DNA of 64,000 nt from Kondoa malvinella (GCA_039545315.1 BCIM01000002.1:1701369-1765368); one strand, 5' to 3'; counted from the stretch's first letter, positions 1 to 11,729 are shown. The notes: generated by a model from the letters alone, not told the origin. Numbers and translations: made by a program.

Positions 1-156
1 TTCGACTCGTACGGTGCATTGAAGGTACGCACAGGTAGTGTAAACTTCATGATGGACAGCTATAGGGATCGACTGGAGGGAAAAGCAGCAAGAATCGATA
101 GCCTTTATACCTTACAGCAGCCACTGGCAAAGCATAGATCTTTAGCCGCAGACTAG
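1..156 (+). CDS. C-terminal end of a truncated gene, product unknown
   Basis: Frame 1 is open from the first base to a TAG at 154-156. It encodes 51 residues ending in AKHRSLAAD, with a charged helical stretch (YRDRLEGKAARIDSLY) before the end. No domain is recognisable from so short a tail. It is read as the last exon of a gene lying mostly left of the window because it stays open from the edge and has balanced composition. A gtacgc at about 25 could be a splice donor, so the true exon may be shorter. It could also be chance. Confidence 0.35.
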   Translation, partial: FDSYGALKVRTGSVNFMMDSYRDRLEGKAARIDSLYTLQQPLAKHRSLAAD

Positions 157-861
157 CTTGGCAACGGCATTCTTAATTCGCGTAGGAGATTCACATGGGC
201 AATTAGGAATGCTTCGATAGTGCCGGAAACTGAAATTTTAGCGCATCTTAGGTCACTTGCCAAGATCGCAATGCCATAGTTCGCGGAGCTCTGCCCAGTG
301 CAAGAGAGCTTTAGATTGGCTTGAAGCGGTCTTTCTGTGCTGCCGGATCTTCTCAGGGCACGATGGGACTTGGCTGCATGGAAAAAAAGAAAGAGAAAAG
401 AAAGATCGGTACAATAGGCGTAGATCGCCTATAGTGACTGCGATTGAGTACGAACAGCCGAGCAGCTATGCAGCCGAGCAGATCGTCAGAGCGGTATTTT
501 GTCCATGGACTGATTTTGCGAAGCACGTCCGAACGTGGAAGAGTTGAGGGTTACAGGATTCAGGAAGAGCTTCCGCAAGTGATCTAGAACAAGCTGAAGC
601 GCCAGGAAAGCGACGCGACCTGGAAGCTGTTTTGACACAAAGTCTCTTCTGCCATGCTTGCACGCTCACGGCCGCTTTGACTGTTCAAGAGAAACTCGGA
701 CGAGACGATACCAATGCTTGGTAGACAAACTCGGCGACTGCTATTGGCGCAAAAGCTGTCTTGCTTTCTATGACATGGTGAATTGGTGACAACTGCTCTT
801 CGCAATCGTCTGCCCTTTGCTCTTCCTCTAACAGCCTCTCTCTCTCTGTGTGTGCAAGGCA
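157..861. other. Stretch without a supported gene
   Basis: About 700 bases separate the truncated left gene from the GNAT acetyltransferase. Several open frames of 60-95 codons overlap on both strands. None has an ATG in good context, plausible splice joins or recognisable protein sequence. A CT-rich run just before 862 (ctctctctctgtgtgtg) looks like 5' UTR or promoter of the acetyltransferase gene. Confidence 0.4.
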
Positions 862-1537
862 ATGTCTACGGCTTTTACAACGCGCGTCGCTTCTGTCGAA
901 GATGCTGAAGCCATCTCCAAACTTGGGTCACACATTTTTCGAACAACTTTTGGGCATTCGTGTACCAAGCAGCAGATGGATGATTATTTACAAGATTCGC
1001 TCTCCCCTTCTGCCATCATCAAAGAGCTCAACGACGAAAAGCGAAGGTGGATGGTAGCGATGACGGCGGATCAAGCTATTGCGGGTTACGCGGAACTCAA
1101 CTGGGGATCTTCAGAGCCTTGCATCACACATCCGAAAGCTATCGAACTGCAGCGGCTATATGTAGCGCTGGACATGCATGGCAAGGTGCGTATGCTTGAC
1201 TGAATGCAAGTCACTCTTCTAATTTCATGTGCAGGGCGTCGCTCAGCTGCTGACGAAAGAAGTAGAGGACTTTTCAATATCGCAAGGGTACGAGCTCATG
1301 TGGCTCGGTGTCTGGGAAGGTAAACAGCTCTGTCAGATCCGCGGCACGAAAATTGATGAGGGCAAGCAGACAATCATAAAGGCCTTCGGTTCTACGAGAA
1401 ATGCGGGTACTCAAAGGTCGGAGAGCATGTGTTTGACATAGGTGGAGTGCGTTGCTCTTTTCTTCACTCATGCTGGATATTGACGTTTTAAGCAGGATCT
1501 GCAAACCGATTGGATATTACAAAAGAGTCTGATATAA
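862..1537 (+). CDS. GNAT-family N-acetyltransferase, PaiA-like
   Basis: Four exons join in frame: 862-1185, 1235-1319, 1370-1446 and 1496-1537, with introns of about 50 nt. The protein has the GNAT fold order: an N-terminal segment starting MSTAFTTRVASVEDAEAI, a central strand with GYAELNW, the acetyl-CoA region around LYVALDMHGKGVAQLL, and the C-terminal GVWEDNHKGLRFYEKCGY typical of PaiA-type acetyltransferases. It ends TDWILQKSLI. The family transfers an acetyl group from acetyl-CoA to amines; the substrate here is unknown. The start is the ATG at 862, because an in-frame GTG at 850 is an unlikely initiator in a fungus. The stop lies 59 nt from the stop of the converging transporter gene. 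Confidence in the family is high, in the substrate low. Confidence 0.85.
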
Positions 1538-1596
1538 TAGCAAGCGACAGTCACTTCATTTTATACTGTACTTTATTGCATTACATATTATACGTA

Positions 1597-3373
1597 TTAC
1601 TGTCCTCTAGCCCAAGCTTTGCGTTGTTTTGCATGTGCAAAGTACAAAGCCAGCACCAATGCAGAACTAACCAGAAGACCAGAGCACCCTACAAGCAGCT
1701 CAGAATAGTCAGACAGCCTATAGAGTGCACTTACATATCACTCCAGGTAGAAGATAAGGACGAAGTGCTCCTTCACTAATCGCCAGAACACCCAAAGAAG
1801 GAGACGACAAGCAGACCTATATTGGAGTCAGCCACGAGGAGCATCAGCATGTACAGAGAGTACCTACCAGAATACAAGCAAAGCAACCCCATCCTTGAGC
1901 TGAGCCAGGATCTTCACGAACAGTCTCGAAGAGCGCGATCTGCGCAGCTTTAACCTGTGAACTCACCAGAGGAGCGAGCCGCGTACATCCGTTAGTACTT
2001 GGAATGCCCCATTGACAAGCCCAAAGAGGACGCAAAAGACAAGAAGAGTGCTTGTATCGCTGATAGGCTGTTACGAAGATATCAGCTATAGCTAACGCAC
2101 ATAGAACTCTCTTACTAGCCAAGTTGCCCAAGATACAACAGTAAGAAGCAGCGTTGTGGCAACATATGCCTTCACAAGGCCAATTCGATCGCCTACCAAT
2201 CCGGAAATGATGCGCCCGAGGACATTACAAACAAGCGAAATGGCCCAGAGGTATGGTTCGATTGTAGCACTTGAGACTAGTCGAGCCATAGGTGGGAACC
2301 AGGTGATCACTGCCCACAGAAATTTGAAACACTCGTCGAAACGCAGAGGAAAGCTTACTGCCCCATGCTGCCCAGTAAGAAGTAGCTTTACTAAGAGCCG
2401 CGTACACAAAAGCACGGTTCCGCAAATGCTTGGTATCGGGTAAGACGTGCTTGAAATGCAACTTCTTCTTTTCAGGTGAAGCGGGCATCAACAACATGGC
2501 GACCATGATTTGAGAGAAGCAGAAGAAGCCGATGATTCGATCTCGCCATGCGCCTGTATGGCTTTCGTATAGTACGGTGACGATAGCCTGCGATCGTGTT
2601 ATACTGCGCTTGGGAAAGCGATTGTGAGAATGACTTACGCCCCCATAGCCAATTCCAGCGGATGTGGTAGCTAGAGCTAGACCTCGATGTCGATGACCTT
2701 GTGGAAACTCCATTGCGACAGTCGGAAAGACCTGTCAGTTGGAGGATTAGCTTCTGTTCAAAATTGCGCAGAGCGACTGACAGCTATAAAAGTAATGACT
2801 AGCCCACAGCCAGTAAGAACGCCTTGGGTAAGAAATATAGCGTAGAGCTGCTCCGATATCGATAAGAGAAGGTAGCCAGCGATGATGCAGGTTCCGCCAA
2901 GCGAAAGAACGATGCGGGGACCAACAGCGTCCACTAGAGCGCCAGCAAAGGGTGCTAGAGAGTATGTCAGACTGATCTTGATGTTTGTTATATCACTTAC
3001 CGGCAAGATTACCCTGATCGAATGTGTTAGGGTGCGTTTAGTACAATGCATGAGCCAGAGACTCACTGCTGTCGGAGCGACGCCTGCTATGAGACTCAAA
3101 GTACTCCGACTGACGTTTGAAAACCTCTTCTCATAGTCGGCGACTTTGAATGCCATGTAAGCGAAAGCATCAGACTGCACTCTTTACAGACTCACCCCAC
3201 AAGCCATATGTCATCTCGAGACCTAGTGAACCGCCTAATGCTAAAGCAGCCCCAAAGACCACAGTCCAGGGTTGTAGACGAGGCCATAAGCGCGCAACAG
3301 GTACAGCTGCATCGAGCAGCTCCGGTTTGGCAGTTTCACCAGCGCTTTCCTTTGCTTCCAGGTCAAGCGACAT
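1597..3373 (-). CDS. Monocarboxylate-type major facilitator transporter
   Basis: Read from 3373 leftwards, about 11 exons give an MFS protein with an N-terminal cytoplasmic stretch (starting MSLDLEAKESAGETAK), then hydrophobic helices including VVFGAALALGGSLGLEMTYG, the conserved loop APFAGALVDAVGPRIVL and GLVGDRIGLVKAY, and a basic tail ending KQRKAWARGQ. This pattern matches the fungal monocarboxylate transporter (MCT) branch, which moves small carboxylates or related solutes; the substrate cannot be told. One exon is only 13 nt (about 3001-3013), and one intron (near 2380) seems only 34 nt, so that join is uncertain. Introns elsewhere are 46-55 nt. The gene converges on the GNAT gene. Length is about 400 residues, normal for the family. 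Confidence 0.85.
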
Positions 3374-3775
3374 GCTTCTCGATTCGCCAACACAGCAGCA
3401 GATGGTACACGAAAGAGAGGCGATAGAAACGTAAAGTGCACTCGAGGGAATCAATGAGCAGAAGGACGACAAATCGGACACAAGAGCTTCAAGAAGCCAC
3501 GACCCAGCTCGCACATGGAGAGCATAGCTTGGCAAAGGTAGCAGCCATGACAAGAGTATAAAAAAACAGCGACTTGATACAATCCTCAAACACCTTGCAT
3601 TTAACAATTGGGTCTCGCTCTCAAACGAGCAGATGAGGGAACGCCAAAGGAGATAGGCAGTGAGTCGTTCAGAGTAGGAGACGCGCGAAATAGCTGAAAA
3701 GCCTTACAGTAGCTCGCCGTTCTTGATATACCAAGGACAAAATACCTTCGCTTGGAAGGCCTTGCTGTTTGCGCG

Positions 3776-4238
3776 ATGGAGTGGGAGTCCGTCAACACCG
3801 ATACCAGCTTGTAAGTCTCGTCACCTTAACGTACAATCGACCTGACACTGCTTTCACAGCACATATGTCAAGAGACGTCTGTCAAACACCTCTGATGATC
3901 GAGGAGCTCCAACGCGTCGTCGAGACGATACTGCGCTTTCAGACGAGCTACAAACCCTCATGAAGCAGTACGAGACGCAATGGACACGCGTCACGAGCCA
4001 AAACAGCGGTACTACCAGCCCAGAAGAGATGCGTGACATTCTGCAAAGGGTGCATGAAGCTACCAGTGGTCGACCAAACGGATCAAACAGCGAGCTCATA
4101 CATCAGCTCATTGCATATCTGTCAAACAAGCCTGAACCAGATCCAGAAGTACTCGTCGACGAAGCAATGGCAGCTCTTCTCACCACGCAATCCAAAATCT
4201 GGAACCAGTGTCTGTGTTTGTTGTTACTGAAGAGATAG
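3776..4238 (+). CDS. Small hypothetical protein
   Basis: Two exons (3776-3810, 3860-4238) separated by a 49-nt GTAAGT...CAG intron with a ctgac branch site. The protein has about 137 residues and begins MEWESVNTDTSFTYVKRRLS. It carries an arginine-rich N-terminal part, then a predicted helical part (DELQTLMKQYETQWTRVTS, MRDILQRVHEAT, DPEVLVDEAMAALLTTQ), and no transmembrane segment. I do not recognise the family. The gene is divergent from the MCT gene; the 400 bp between them can serve as a shared promoter. The good splice signals make it likely to be real. Confidence 0.6.
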
Positions 4239-4347
4239 GGATAATGTGAATGAACGTAAATGCATGTTAATAAGATATGAACTAATGTAATAAAGTAATA
4301 CAATGATGTGCGCCAATAATGAAGTATACAAAAATGCGATACAGAGA

Positions 4348-7069
4348 TCAGGAGCGCTTGCGCACAGCCAGCATACGTTGCAGCTCGACCAGTACTTCTG
4401 CCATGCTAGGTCGTTCTGATGGTGTTTGTGACCACATGCGATTAACCAATGCTAAGATGTCTGGACCCCATTGTCTGGTCATGCCAGAGGTAGACGGTCG
4501 GAAGTTCTTTTGGCCAACCTCCTGGTAGATCGCATGTTCACTACGGCACATGTCAGCTTCGCGCCGGACCCGGATCGATAGCACTCACTTCATGCCTTCA
4601 AAGGGATACCTGAGCGCAATAATCAGCTTCGATATTAAGGAGGATCGAAGACACATACTTCTTGGTCTGATGATGCCACTGAAGCGTTTCCCAAATGATG
4701 AGACCAGCAGCATAGCAATCCACCTTTTCGTTGTAGCGTGGATGAGGTACCCAGAGTTCAGGCGCTTGCCAATTGACAGTGCCAACCAAGCTCTTGATCA
4801 CTGATCTAGTCGTATTCTTGACTCGAGCCAGACCCTGCCCCTAATCTGAGACTACAATGTTATTAAAGTTAGCTTGTACGCACAAAGTCGGTAATCTTGG
4901 CTACACCTCGAGCGGTAATGAGGACATTGGAACTGGCAACAAAGTTCAGCTGCCGAATGTACGATCCAGAGATCAATGCTTACCTCTTCATATCGCGATG
5001 TATGATCTTCGGCGTTCGATTGTGGAGGTAATCCAACCCTTTCGCAACATCCACAGCAATCTTGAGGACCTTATCGAGCGAAGGAACAGGTGCATCAGAG
5101 CGAATGAAATCGAACAAGTCCCCGTTCATGCATAGTTCGGTGACCAGAGAGCAAGGGATGTCGCTTGTTTCGTCGTAAGCTACCACGCCGATGAGCTTGA
5201 CGATATTCTCATGTCGCAGATCGCGAAGTAAGCCGAGTTCTTTGATCTCATTCTCGGTGAGGTGAGAGCGGATGTCGGCTATAGCGACTTTGACATTGCG
5301 ATATTTGCCTCGATAACTGTACATGTGCCCAAGTCATAAATCAGCCACAGGCCAAAGCACGACGAGGCAACGTACACATCTTTGAAACCACCACTTCCAA
5401 TCTTCTCGCCCTTAACAAGCTGATCAGGCGCGATAGCTTTGTCTTGCAAGTTCAGACTTTCCAGATCAAGCGTCGCAACCACTTCTTCCTCTTCCTCTTC
5501 TTCAATAGGCGCCTCGGGTCTAGCTTTCCTCGAAGGTCGATGGCTGTCCAACAGCAGCGGTTTCCGAGCTTTAGTCGGTACGACAGTGTCTACTTTCGCG
5601 AGCGCTTGAGTCTTTGTTTCTTCCCGAGCTTTGCGAGTACGAGCACTGGGAATCTTCTGGGTAGCTTGTGAATCTGGATCACTGTCTTGCTCACTTTCCG
5701 ATGAGCTGGCTGCTGAATCGCCAGAGTCGTCAAAGCTCAAATCGGCAGGTTGGAAACTGATGTCGTTCTCGTACTCTTCATCCTCGATCTGTTGTGCAGA
5801 CTGATAACAATGTGTGTGAGCATAGTTGAGACTTATTTTGAAGGAAAACCTACCCAATCAAGCAGAGACTGTGCCAAATTCTTTTTGAGCGTCTGTTCTT
5901 CTAGCCCATGCTTGACACAAAGCGCAACCAAAGTATCTCTCTTCAGTCGCAGCAGGCTCTTGAGACTCTCCTGCCGCAAATCTATCTCTGGCGCATCTGC
6001 CTCTTCATCCTCTTCAGATTCGGAATCCGCATCCTCGTTCAGAGCGTCCCCCACAGTGCTGATATCCATCTCGCCGACTTCATCTTCCTCTTCACCGTCC
6101 TCGTCATCCTCGGGCAAAGCAGCAAAATCAACCTGATCAATGCTGATTTCCCCCTCGTCGACTTTCACTACTTTACCATTCCTCAAACACCTCCCTCTCC
6201 GTCTAGGCAAAGGTCTAACTTCCCTCAGTTCTTCCTCTTCTTCACTGTCTTCATCCGAAAGCGTCAAAGCAGCAAATCCACGACTTTGACTTAGATCAAG
6301 CGAATTGCGCATTTTGCCATTCCGCAATCGTGTGCCCGCATTGAGTGAGAGACCGGAGAGTTCAGCGAGTGAGGCTGAGCGGGTGTGTGCGCGACGAGGG
6401 GGAGGGAGAATATCGGTTGGTCGGACGTCAACCATGCTGCTTGATCTAAGTGTTCGGGCTGGGAAGACGTCGGATCTCTGTACATTCCAAAACTATCGTA
6501 TCAGCTTGAGCTGAAAATCTGCTTCGAAGACGCACCGATGAGGTGATGAGAGCGACCAAAGCATCTTTCGTCATCTCATTCGCTTCTTCTTCCTCGGAGT
6601 CCTCCAACAAGGCAACAAGCTGAACTAACTTCATCTTCCTCAACCTCTGCAACTGACTAGCCGTCGCATCATTCAGATAAAACTGATCATCCGGGTCCCC
6701 AAGCTCTTCCTCGCTCTCTTCCTCTTTGACTTTACTCTCTTCGGGCTCCGAATCGACTGAAATGGCTCTTTTGCGCTTCAAACGATTCTGAGAATCATCG
6801 TCATGCACCACAAAGCGTTTATGAGGACTTGGAGGTAACTTCTGTCTGACAGGATAGAGCGGTGCTGTTCGACCGTTTTCAGCTACGGGACTGAGAATGT
6901 GTTGTTTTGATCTTTTGGTAGGTCGGACGTCTTCATCAGAGATGCATAGTTCTGTAGCAGATTTGCTGTTGCGTTCGAGCAGACGAGCTGCGCGTCCATA
7001 GCCTTTGATGTTGCGATCACCGCGAGTGAGACTGCGAGTTCGCATCAAAGGGAAAGAGCGTTCTGGCAT
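4348..7069 (-). CDS. TKL-like protein kinase with acidic SAP-like N-terminal repeats
   Basis: The gene reads from 7069 leftwards through about 8 exons, about 770 residues. The N-terminal half is disordered, with basic and acidic runs, and contains two SAP-like helical pairs (LRKMKLVQLVALLEDSEEEE and LKRDTLVALCVKHGLEEQTL). The kinase domain follows: glycine loop IGSGGFKDVY, VKVAIADIRSHLTENEIKEL in place of the usual VAIK, helix LRHENIVKLIGV, catalytic IIHRDMKSSNVLIT, DFGQGLARVKN, WQAPELW, then KKYPFEGMNEHAIYQEVG (partly encoded by a 21-nt exon) and a C-terminal lobe ending LAVRKRS. The lysine expected in beta-3 is an alanine. HRD, the K of HRDMK, N and DFG are present. The layout resembles a basidiomycete TKL kinase family. 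SAP-like repeats suggest nuclear or chromatin association, which is inference. Confidence 0.85.
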
Positions 7070-7338
7070 ACTTGCAAGTGCTGTTGTGCTAAAGCTGGCT
7101 TGTGTGAGTTTGGTGTAATGTAAACAAGCGTCAAGTCATTCGTTCGCGCTTATAGAGCTGTAGGGACCAGCTGAATCGCTTGAGGGTGCATTCAAATGGG
7201 TATGACTCGGTCTGCGATGTAGCTTGAGCGAAAGCTTTGAGGTCTTTTGGTTCGCGAAAGAAGATTGACGAAAACAACAATCGTCGGTCGAGGCTGCCGA
7301 TGATGACCGGTGAGTAAGAGGCGAAGGCTTCTCAAAGA

Positions 7339-7414
7339 GTCTGAGAGAGGCTTAGCAGTCAGCTGTTATATTGTGAGTCTGAGAGAGGCTTAGCAGTCAG
7401 CTGTTATATTGTGA
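7339..7414. repeat. Perfect 38-bp tandem duplication
   Basis: The unit beginning gtctgagagaggcttagcag occurs twice head-to-tail without mismatch, at 7339-7376 and 7377-7414, ending ttgtga each time. It lies in the upstream region of the kinase gene, with no gene in it. Perfect identity suggests recent duplication, or an assembly artefact. Confidence 0.9.
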
Positions 7415-7982
7415 ATCCCCATCTATGTTCGAGACAAGCAGAAGCAGACAAAATCCAACACATGCTCGCATTGCATGACTCCATTAGCAAGACCGTCTCA
7501 ATTCACAAGGATCTTTTCCTGCTCGAGCAATCTGTAAGTTGCGGCGCAGTAGACACTTGTTTCGCGGCGATCTTGCAGCTTGTTTGGCACCCATTCCTTG
7601 CTCCGCCTTCACCGAGAAGATAGTTTCGCTCGGAGCCGCTATAGGGCCGAGAGCATGCAACACTGTGAATCATCTGGAGTCACGATGCTGGAGAAGCAAA
7701 ATGATATAAGAAGCTCACCTTGATCTGCTTTAGTACTTGCCGGTGAACCGACTTGAAGCAGGCACAACCGAACAGCCATCAGACATAGTGCTGCTAGAAA
7801 GGAAGAGATAGGGCGACCAGCTTGAACTAGTAATTGTTTGCTGCAAAGAAATGTTTCGGACCGTCGACAAGTATCCTTAAGCGAACTTGTCTGCGAGCGT
7901 TTATTAGCTAAGGCAGAGCAGCGATAAGAAGCGATGCTCACAGATCTCAGTCAGCCTGTCTCTATCTAGCGCCCATCTCACT
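7415..7982. other. Unassigned stretch with one possible small exon
   Basis: On the + strand an ATG at 7462 opens an exon reading MLALHDSISKTVSIHKDLFL that ends at a GTAAGT donor near 7535. A ttgcag acceptor follows 45 nt later. The joined product would be under 40 residues, so this is at best a fragment or a micro-gene. The minus strand has an open frame at 7639-7941 that also contains intron-like signals. Neither could be matched to a family. Confidence 0.25.
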
Positions 7983-8396
7983 TCAAGCATGCGCTGCTTC
8001 CTTTTTCAAACCGTCCGGCGCAAAGCTTTCCATAGTCTGCACGACCAAATCCGCATCGCTCATGAAATGACTTAGAGCTACCCTAGCCTGCCTAACAGAA
8101 ACAGCGTCAAACACCCTAGATGCAATTTTCAGCTTTTCACTTATTTCAAGTCAGAACACTCACGCTATCACAGTAGATCCTTCAATGGACAAAGTGCGAG
8201 TGATGAGTGCAGAGCGGAGTTCTTTGTCTACTTGTAGTACTTGTAATGCTATTCGAGCATGCTCAGGCGATGGGAATGGCAATTGCACTTTTCTGTCGAC
8301 ATGCCCGCAAGAGCATAAGCATCTGCGCGTATGATGAAGCACTAGGCTCAGTTCTTACACTGTATGCCTGTCCTCTGCTGTAGTACTTGACGACAT
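7983..8396 (-). CDS. PCC1: Pcc1, KEOPS/EKC complex subunit
   Basis: Three exons read leftwards from the ATG at 8396. The product, about 95 residues, starts MSSSTTAEDRHTVKVQLPFP and continues with EHARIALQVLQVDKELRSAL, TLSIEGSTVIAVFDAVSVRQ and LSHFMSDADLVVQTMESFAP. This is the alpha-beta pattern of Pcc1/LAGE3, the dimerising subunit of KEOPS. KEOPS makes the t6A modification of tRNA and also acts in transcription and telomere maintenance. The length fits the family. Only 133 bp separate its start from the shugoshin start on the other strand, so they probably share a promoter. Confidence 0.85.
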
Positions 8397-8529
8397 TATC
8401 GCTCTTTGACTTTGAGAGATGTTTGTTTTGATTTTCGCGAGAGACCCTTATCCTCATACGAGCAATTCTCTCAAGCAGCAAGGGCCGTACAGCAGCAGGG
8501 CCACAGTAGCCGTCAGCTTGGAATACTTA

Positions 8530-10453
8530 ATGGCTACGAGGAATCGCTTGTCAATGGCAGGCGCTGGTGGAACCGCCCTGCTCGATAGTCTAGATGCTTG
8601 TAAGCCCCCCCCTGCCTGACCCGCTGCCCGTAGAGCTAATAGGCGAGACAGTTAAAAGAAAGCATGTCTCGCAAAACAAGGAAATTATACATAGAAATTC
8701 AGAACTCATGAAGTGAGGATACCTTGACTGGGAAACTCAGCCATTACGTCGCTTATAGCTTGGTAGGGCCAATGCGGATCTGAACAAACGAGTCAGAGAA
8801 CTTCAGACGGAACTGCTTACGCTCAAGAGCGAGAACCTACGTTTGGCAGCTCAAAATACTGATTTGATACATGGACGGGATGTGATACAGAAAGAACAGG
8901 AAACAATAGGCAACACCATGCAAGCTCAGGCAAGCCTTTCCCGTTCTTTCAGAAAGGAAGAAGCTGATATCTGGATCAGGCGGTCCGCAAAGCACTGGAA
9001 ATGATTGTCCAGCAGGCGCAACAAGCACAAAGTCTCTTGACCGAGTCGCAGAAGCAACAAGGTGATTATCTCGTTGTGATCCATTTGCTCGTGTTCTTAC
9101 TGTTGGCAGACCTGAAAGCAAGCCATCGACTATTTCAACCCGCCAGATCAGGTTCAACAACACCAACAGAACGCCTTCCCGTTCCAGACCCTACGCCGCT
9201 CTCCGCTCCACCAGAATCATTACTCACGAACCGCATCCTTCTCTCGACCGAACCTGATCTATCCTTCATAGCTGAACAAAGCGTTGAACTGGACGAAAGA
9301 CCAACAACGCCTGTATTAGATCAACCAGAGTTGGTTCTCGTCTTCTCGTCTGCGGATACGTACTGACCTGTATGCAGTGAATCCCCTATAATACCTTCAC
9401 CGCCCTCTTCACCGATCACACCAGTTGAGATCGAGCCTGCAAGAGCGAGGGCACAAGCACGCAGACGATCCAGCGCACTGCCATTACCTCAATTAGCGCT
9501 TATTGATGATGCTACGCCTGCTACCTTCTCAATGCGACAATCGCGAACTGCATTGGATGCGCGACCGAAAAAGAGTGAAGATGCTTCAATTTCTGAATCG
9601 AGCGCGCGATCAAGGAGATCTGAGGATATGCCACCGAGAAAAGAAGAGGAATCAGTAAAGAAAGCAGAGAAGAGAACTTCGGTGGAAGAGGAGCCCTCGA
9701 GTAGCACTAGCAGAAAGTTCAAGCCCTCTCGATCGGAAGAGCAGATCAAGCCTACCAACGAGCGAGCGAAATCACAACGAGCAGAAAAGGCGTCCATGGA
9801 GAGGGAAGCTGAAAAGATTGAGAAAGAACGAGCTGCTCGACGAAGGAAAAAAGAAGACTTGCCTCCTCCTGAACCGATCAGGGAACGAAGTACTACACCT
9901 TCTTCTGAACCTGAAGAACAAGAAGAACCTGAAAGTCTACGTTCGACAAGGACCAAACCTATATTGACGGAACCGCCGCATGATTCACAATATACCGATG
10001 TTGCAGCATCAGACGAAAGGCAGGTCTTGGCTGAGCAGACGAATCGTGTTGGTGTGGAAGGTCTTGATGGGGTGAAGAAGATCGCTAGAAGGAAAGTGGC
10101 AGATTTAGGCATGCTGGAAGGTTTGTCCTTTTCCCACTTTTGGTAGAGTAAATGCTGATGACCGGGGGCAGAAGAAAAAGGCGGGCAAGAGAATGATACA
10201 GGTAGAAGAGCGCGAAAGAGCGTTAATTATGCGCTACCGAATTTGAGAGAGTATGTTTTCCTTCCCTTCCCACTTGACATAGAGTTGACAGAGTAACAGT
10301 AAAATGCGTCAACCTGAAGGCTATGTACCTACCATCAAGAAGCCTGCAGCGAGACTGTCGCATTCAATCGCTAGTGAAGCTACGACTGTTATGGAACGGG
10401 TCGAGAGAAGAAGGAGTGGGAGTGGAAGGCCGCTTACTCCGAGCAAGGAGTAG
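8530..10453 (+). CDS. SGO1: Shugoshin, protector of centromeric cohesin
   Basis: The gene starts MATRNRLSMAGAGGTALLDS. After two introns it gives the shugoshin N-terminal coiled coil, VKRKHVSQNKEIIHRNSELM followed by KANADLNKRVRELQTELLTL. A long, low-complexity, Ser/Glu/Lys-rich middle follows. The C-terminal shugoshin box reads GRRARKSVNYALPNLR, then KMRQPEGYVPTIKKPAARLS. Shugoshin recruits PP2A to shield cohesin at centromeres. Both diagnostic regions are present and the length (about 520 residues) is normal. One intron, 8932-8981, starts with GC rather than GT. The join near 9330-9380 could not be fixed exactly. A long open frame on the opposite strand at 9489-10112 is only an antisense shadow. 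Confidence 0.9.
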
Positions 10454-10574
10454 ATTCTAGGTAGTATTCAATATGATTAATGCTGTTCAGCTGTACATTG
10501 CTACCTCGTCATTTTGCCACTGGTGCTCTGTCTTTGAAAATGTGGAGTCGCGACTCTTGTTTCAAAACAAAGCC

Positions 10575-11729
10575 ATGAACCACTCAACAGCGACACCAGG
10601 CTGTTCGGAGCTTTACTGCAGCTCCCACGCCTTTACAGAAACTTTACAAGCATTATTCAAGTCTTCGAACAGCACGCCTCTGTACCATGTCGAATCCGCT
10701 CAACTCCTTCCCTGGATATCTGACTTGCACTTGTCGCTTTTCGCTACCTTTGCCGTCTATTGGCTGACGTCTTTTATATTCGAAACGATCGATTGGTCCG
10801 GGTTGCCCATGTTCGAGCGACATCGAATACATGAACCTGAAGAAGTGACAAAGAGGAATAAAGTGACAAAGTTGCAAGTGGTCAGGATGGTCCTGCTGCA
10901 ACAGGCTATACAGACTGTTTTGGGGTTGGTCTGTTTGCCGGATGAGCATGAGAGGTTGACAATGCAAGGAGCGAGGGAAAGCATGGTTCGATATTGTCAG
11001 GTCATCAGTTGGGTGGTTGGCCAGAGGACGACGTTGAGAGTATTGTCTGTTGTGGGTAAAGAAGGCGTAGAGTGGTTGTATTGGTGGGGTGTGCCGATAG
11101 CGCAGTTCTTACTTGCTACGTGAGTGAACCTGGCTCTAAGAGGGAATTACCTGATTGACTTCACAGATTCGTGCTGGACACATGGCAATACTTTCTTCAT
11201 CGAGCTTTCCACACCAATAAATGGCTCTACAAGAATTTTCATTCCTGGCATCACCGCTTATACGTCCCTTACTCTTTCGGCGCATTGTACAACCACCCGA
11301 TAGAAGGACTCGTACTCGACTCGTTAGGAACAGTCATTGCATCGCTCTGCGCCGGTTTCAGCACAAGACAAGATCTCGTCTTCTTTACCGTCTCGACTGC
11401 GAAAACGATTGACGATCATTGTGGTTTCAAGCTCCCTTTTGATCCGTTTCAATTGTTCTTCCCCAATAACGCCGACTATCATGATATTCACCATCAGCAA
11501 TTTGGTATCAAGAAGAACTTTTCCCAGCCCTACTTTACGCATTGGTATGTTTGGCTTTCTCATTGATGTGCTAGCAAGCTTATTCCTGTGCAGGGATGTA
11601 TTACTTGGCACACGGATGAAGCGAGAAGATGCACCGAGACGAAGACATACAGATGAGCGCGATCCATACGTCAAGACTGGCGAAGCAGTTCCATCATTAC
11701 CCAACTTGGAAAAGGACAAGTCACTCTGA
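10575..11729 (+). CDS. SUR2: Sphinganine C4-hydroxylase
   Basis: Three exons: 10575-11119, 11167-11544 and 11594-11729, about 350 residues. The N-terminal part has a hydrophobic helix (LSLFATFAVYWLTSFIF). The catalytic part carries the three histidine clusters of the fatty acid hydroxylase superfamily: HRAFH, HSWHH and HDIHH, with PYSFGALYNHPIEGL between. This di-iron ER membrane enzyme hydroxylates the sphinganine base to phytosphingosine. The C-terminus, KREDAPRRRHTDERDPYVKT, is soluble and basic. I prefer SUR2 to other sterol-desaturase-like enzymes because of the HTNKWLYKNFHSWHHRLYVP context. Confidence 0.9.

Noticed and set aside
5750..6294. Plus-strand open frames of 128 codons opposite the kinase N-terminus
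   Set aside because: They mirror the acidic Glu/Asp repeats as Ser/Phe/Leu-rich sequence; shadows only.
9489..10112. Minus-strand open frame of 207 codons opposite shugoshin
   Set aside because: Exact shadow of the Ser/Glu/Lys-rich shugoshin exon, Ser/Phe/Leu-rich composition typical of antisense reading.
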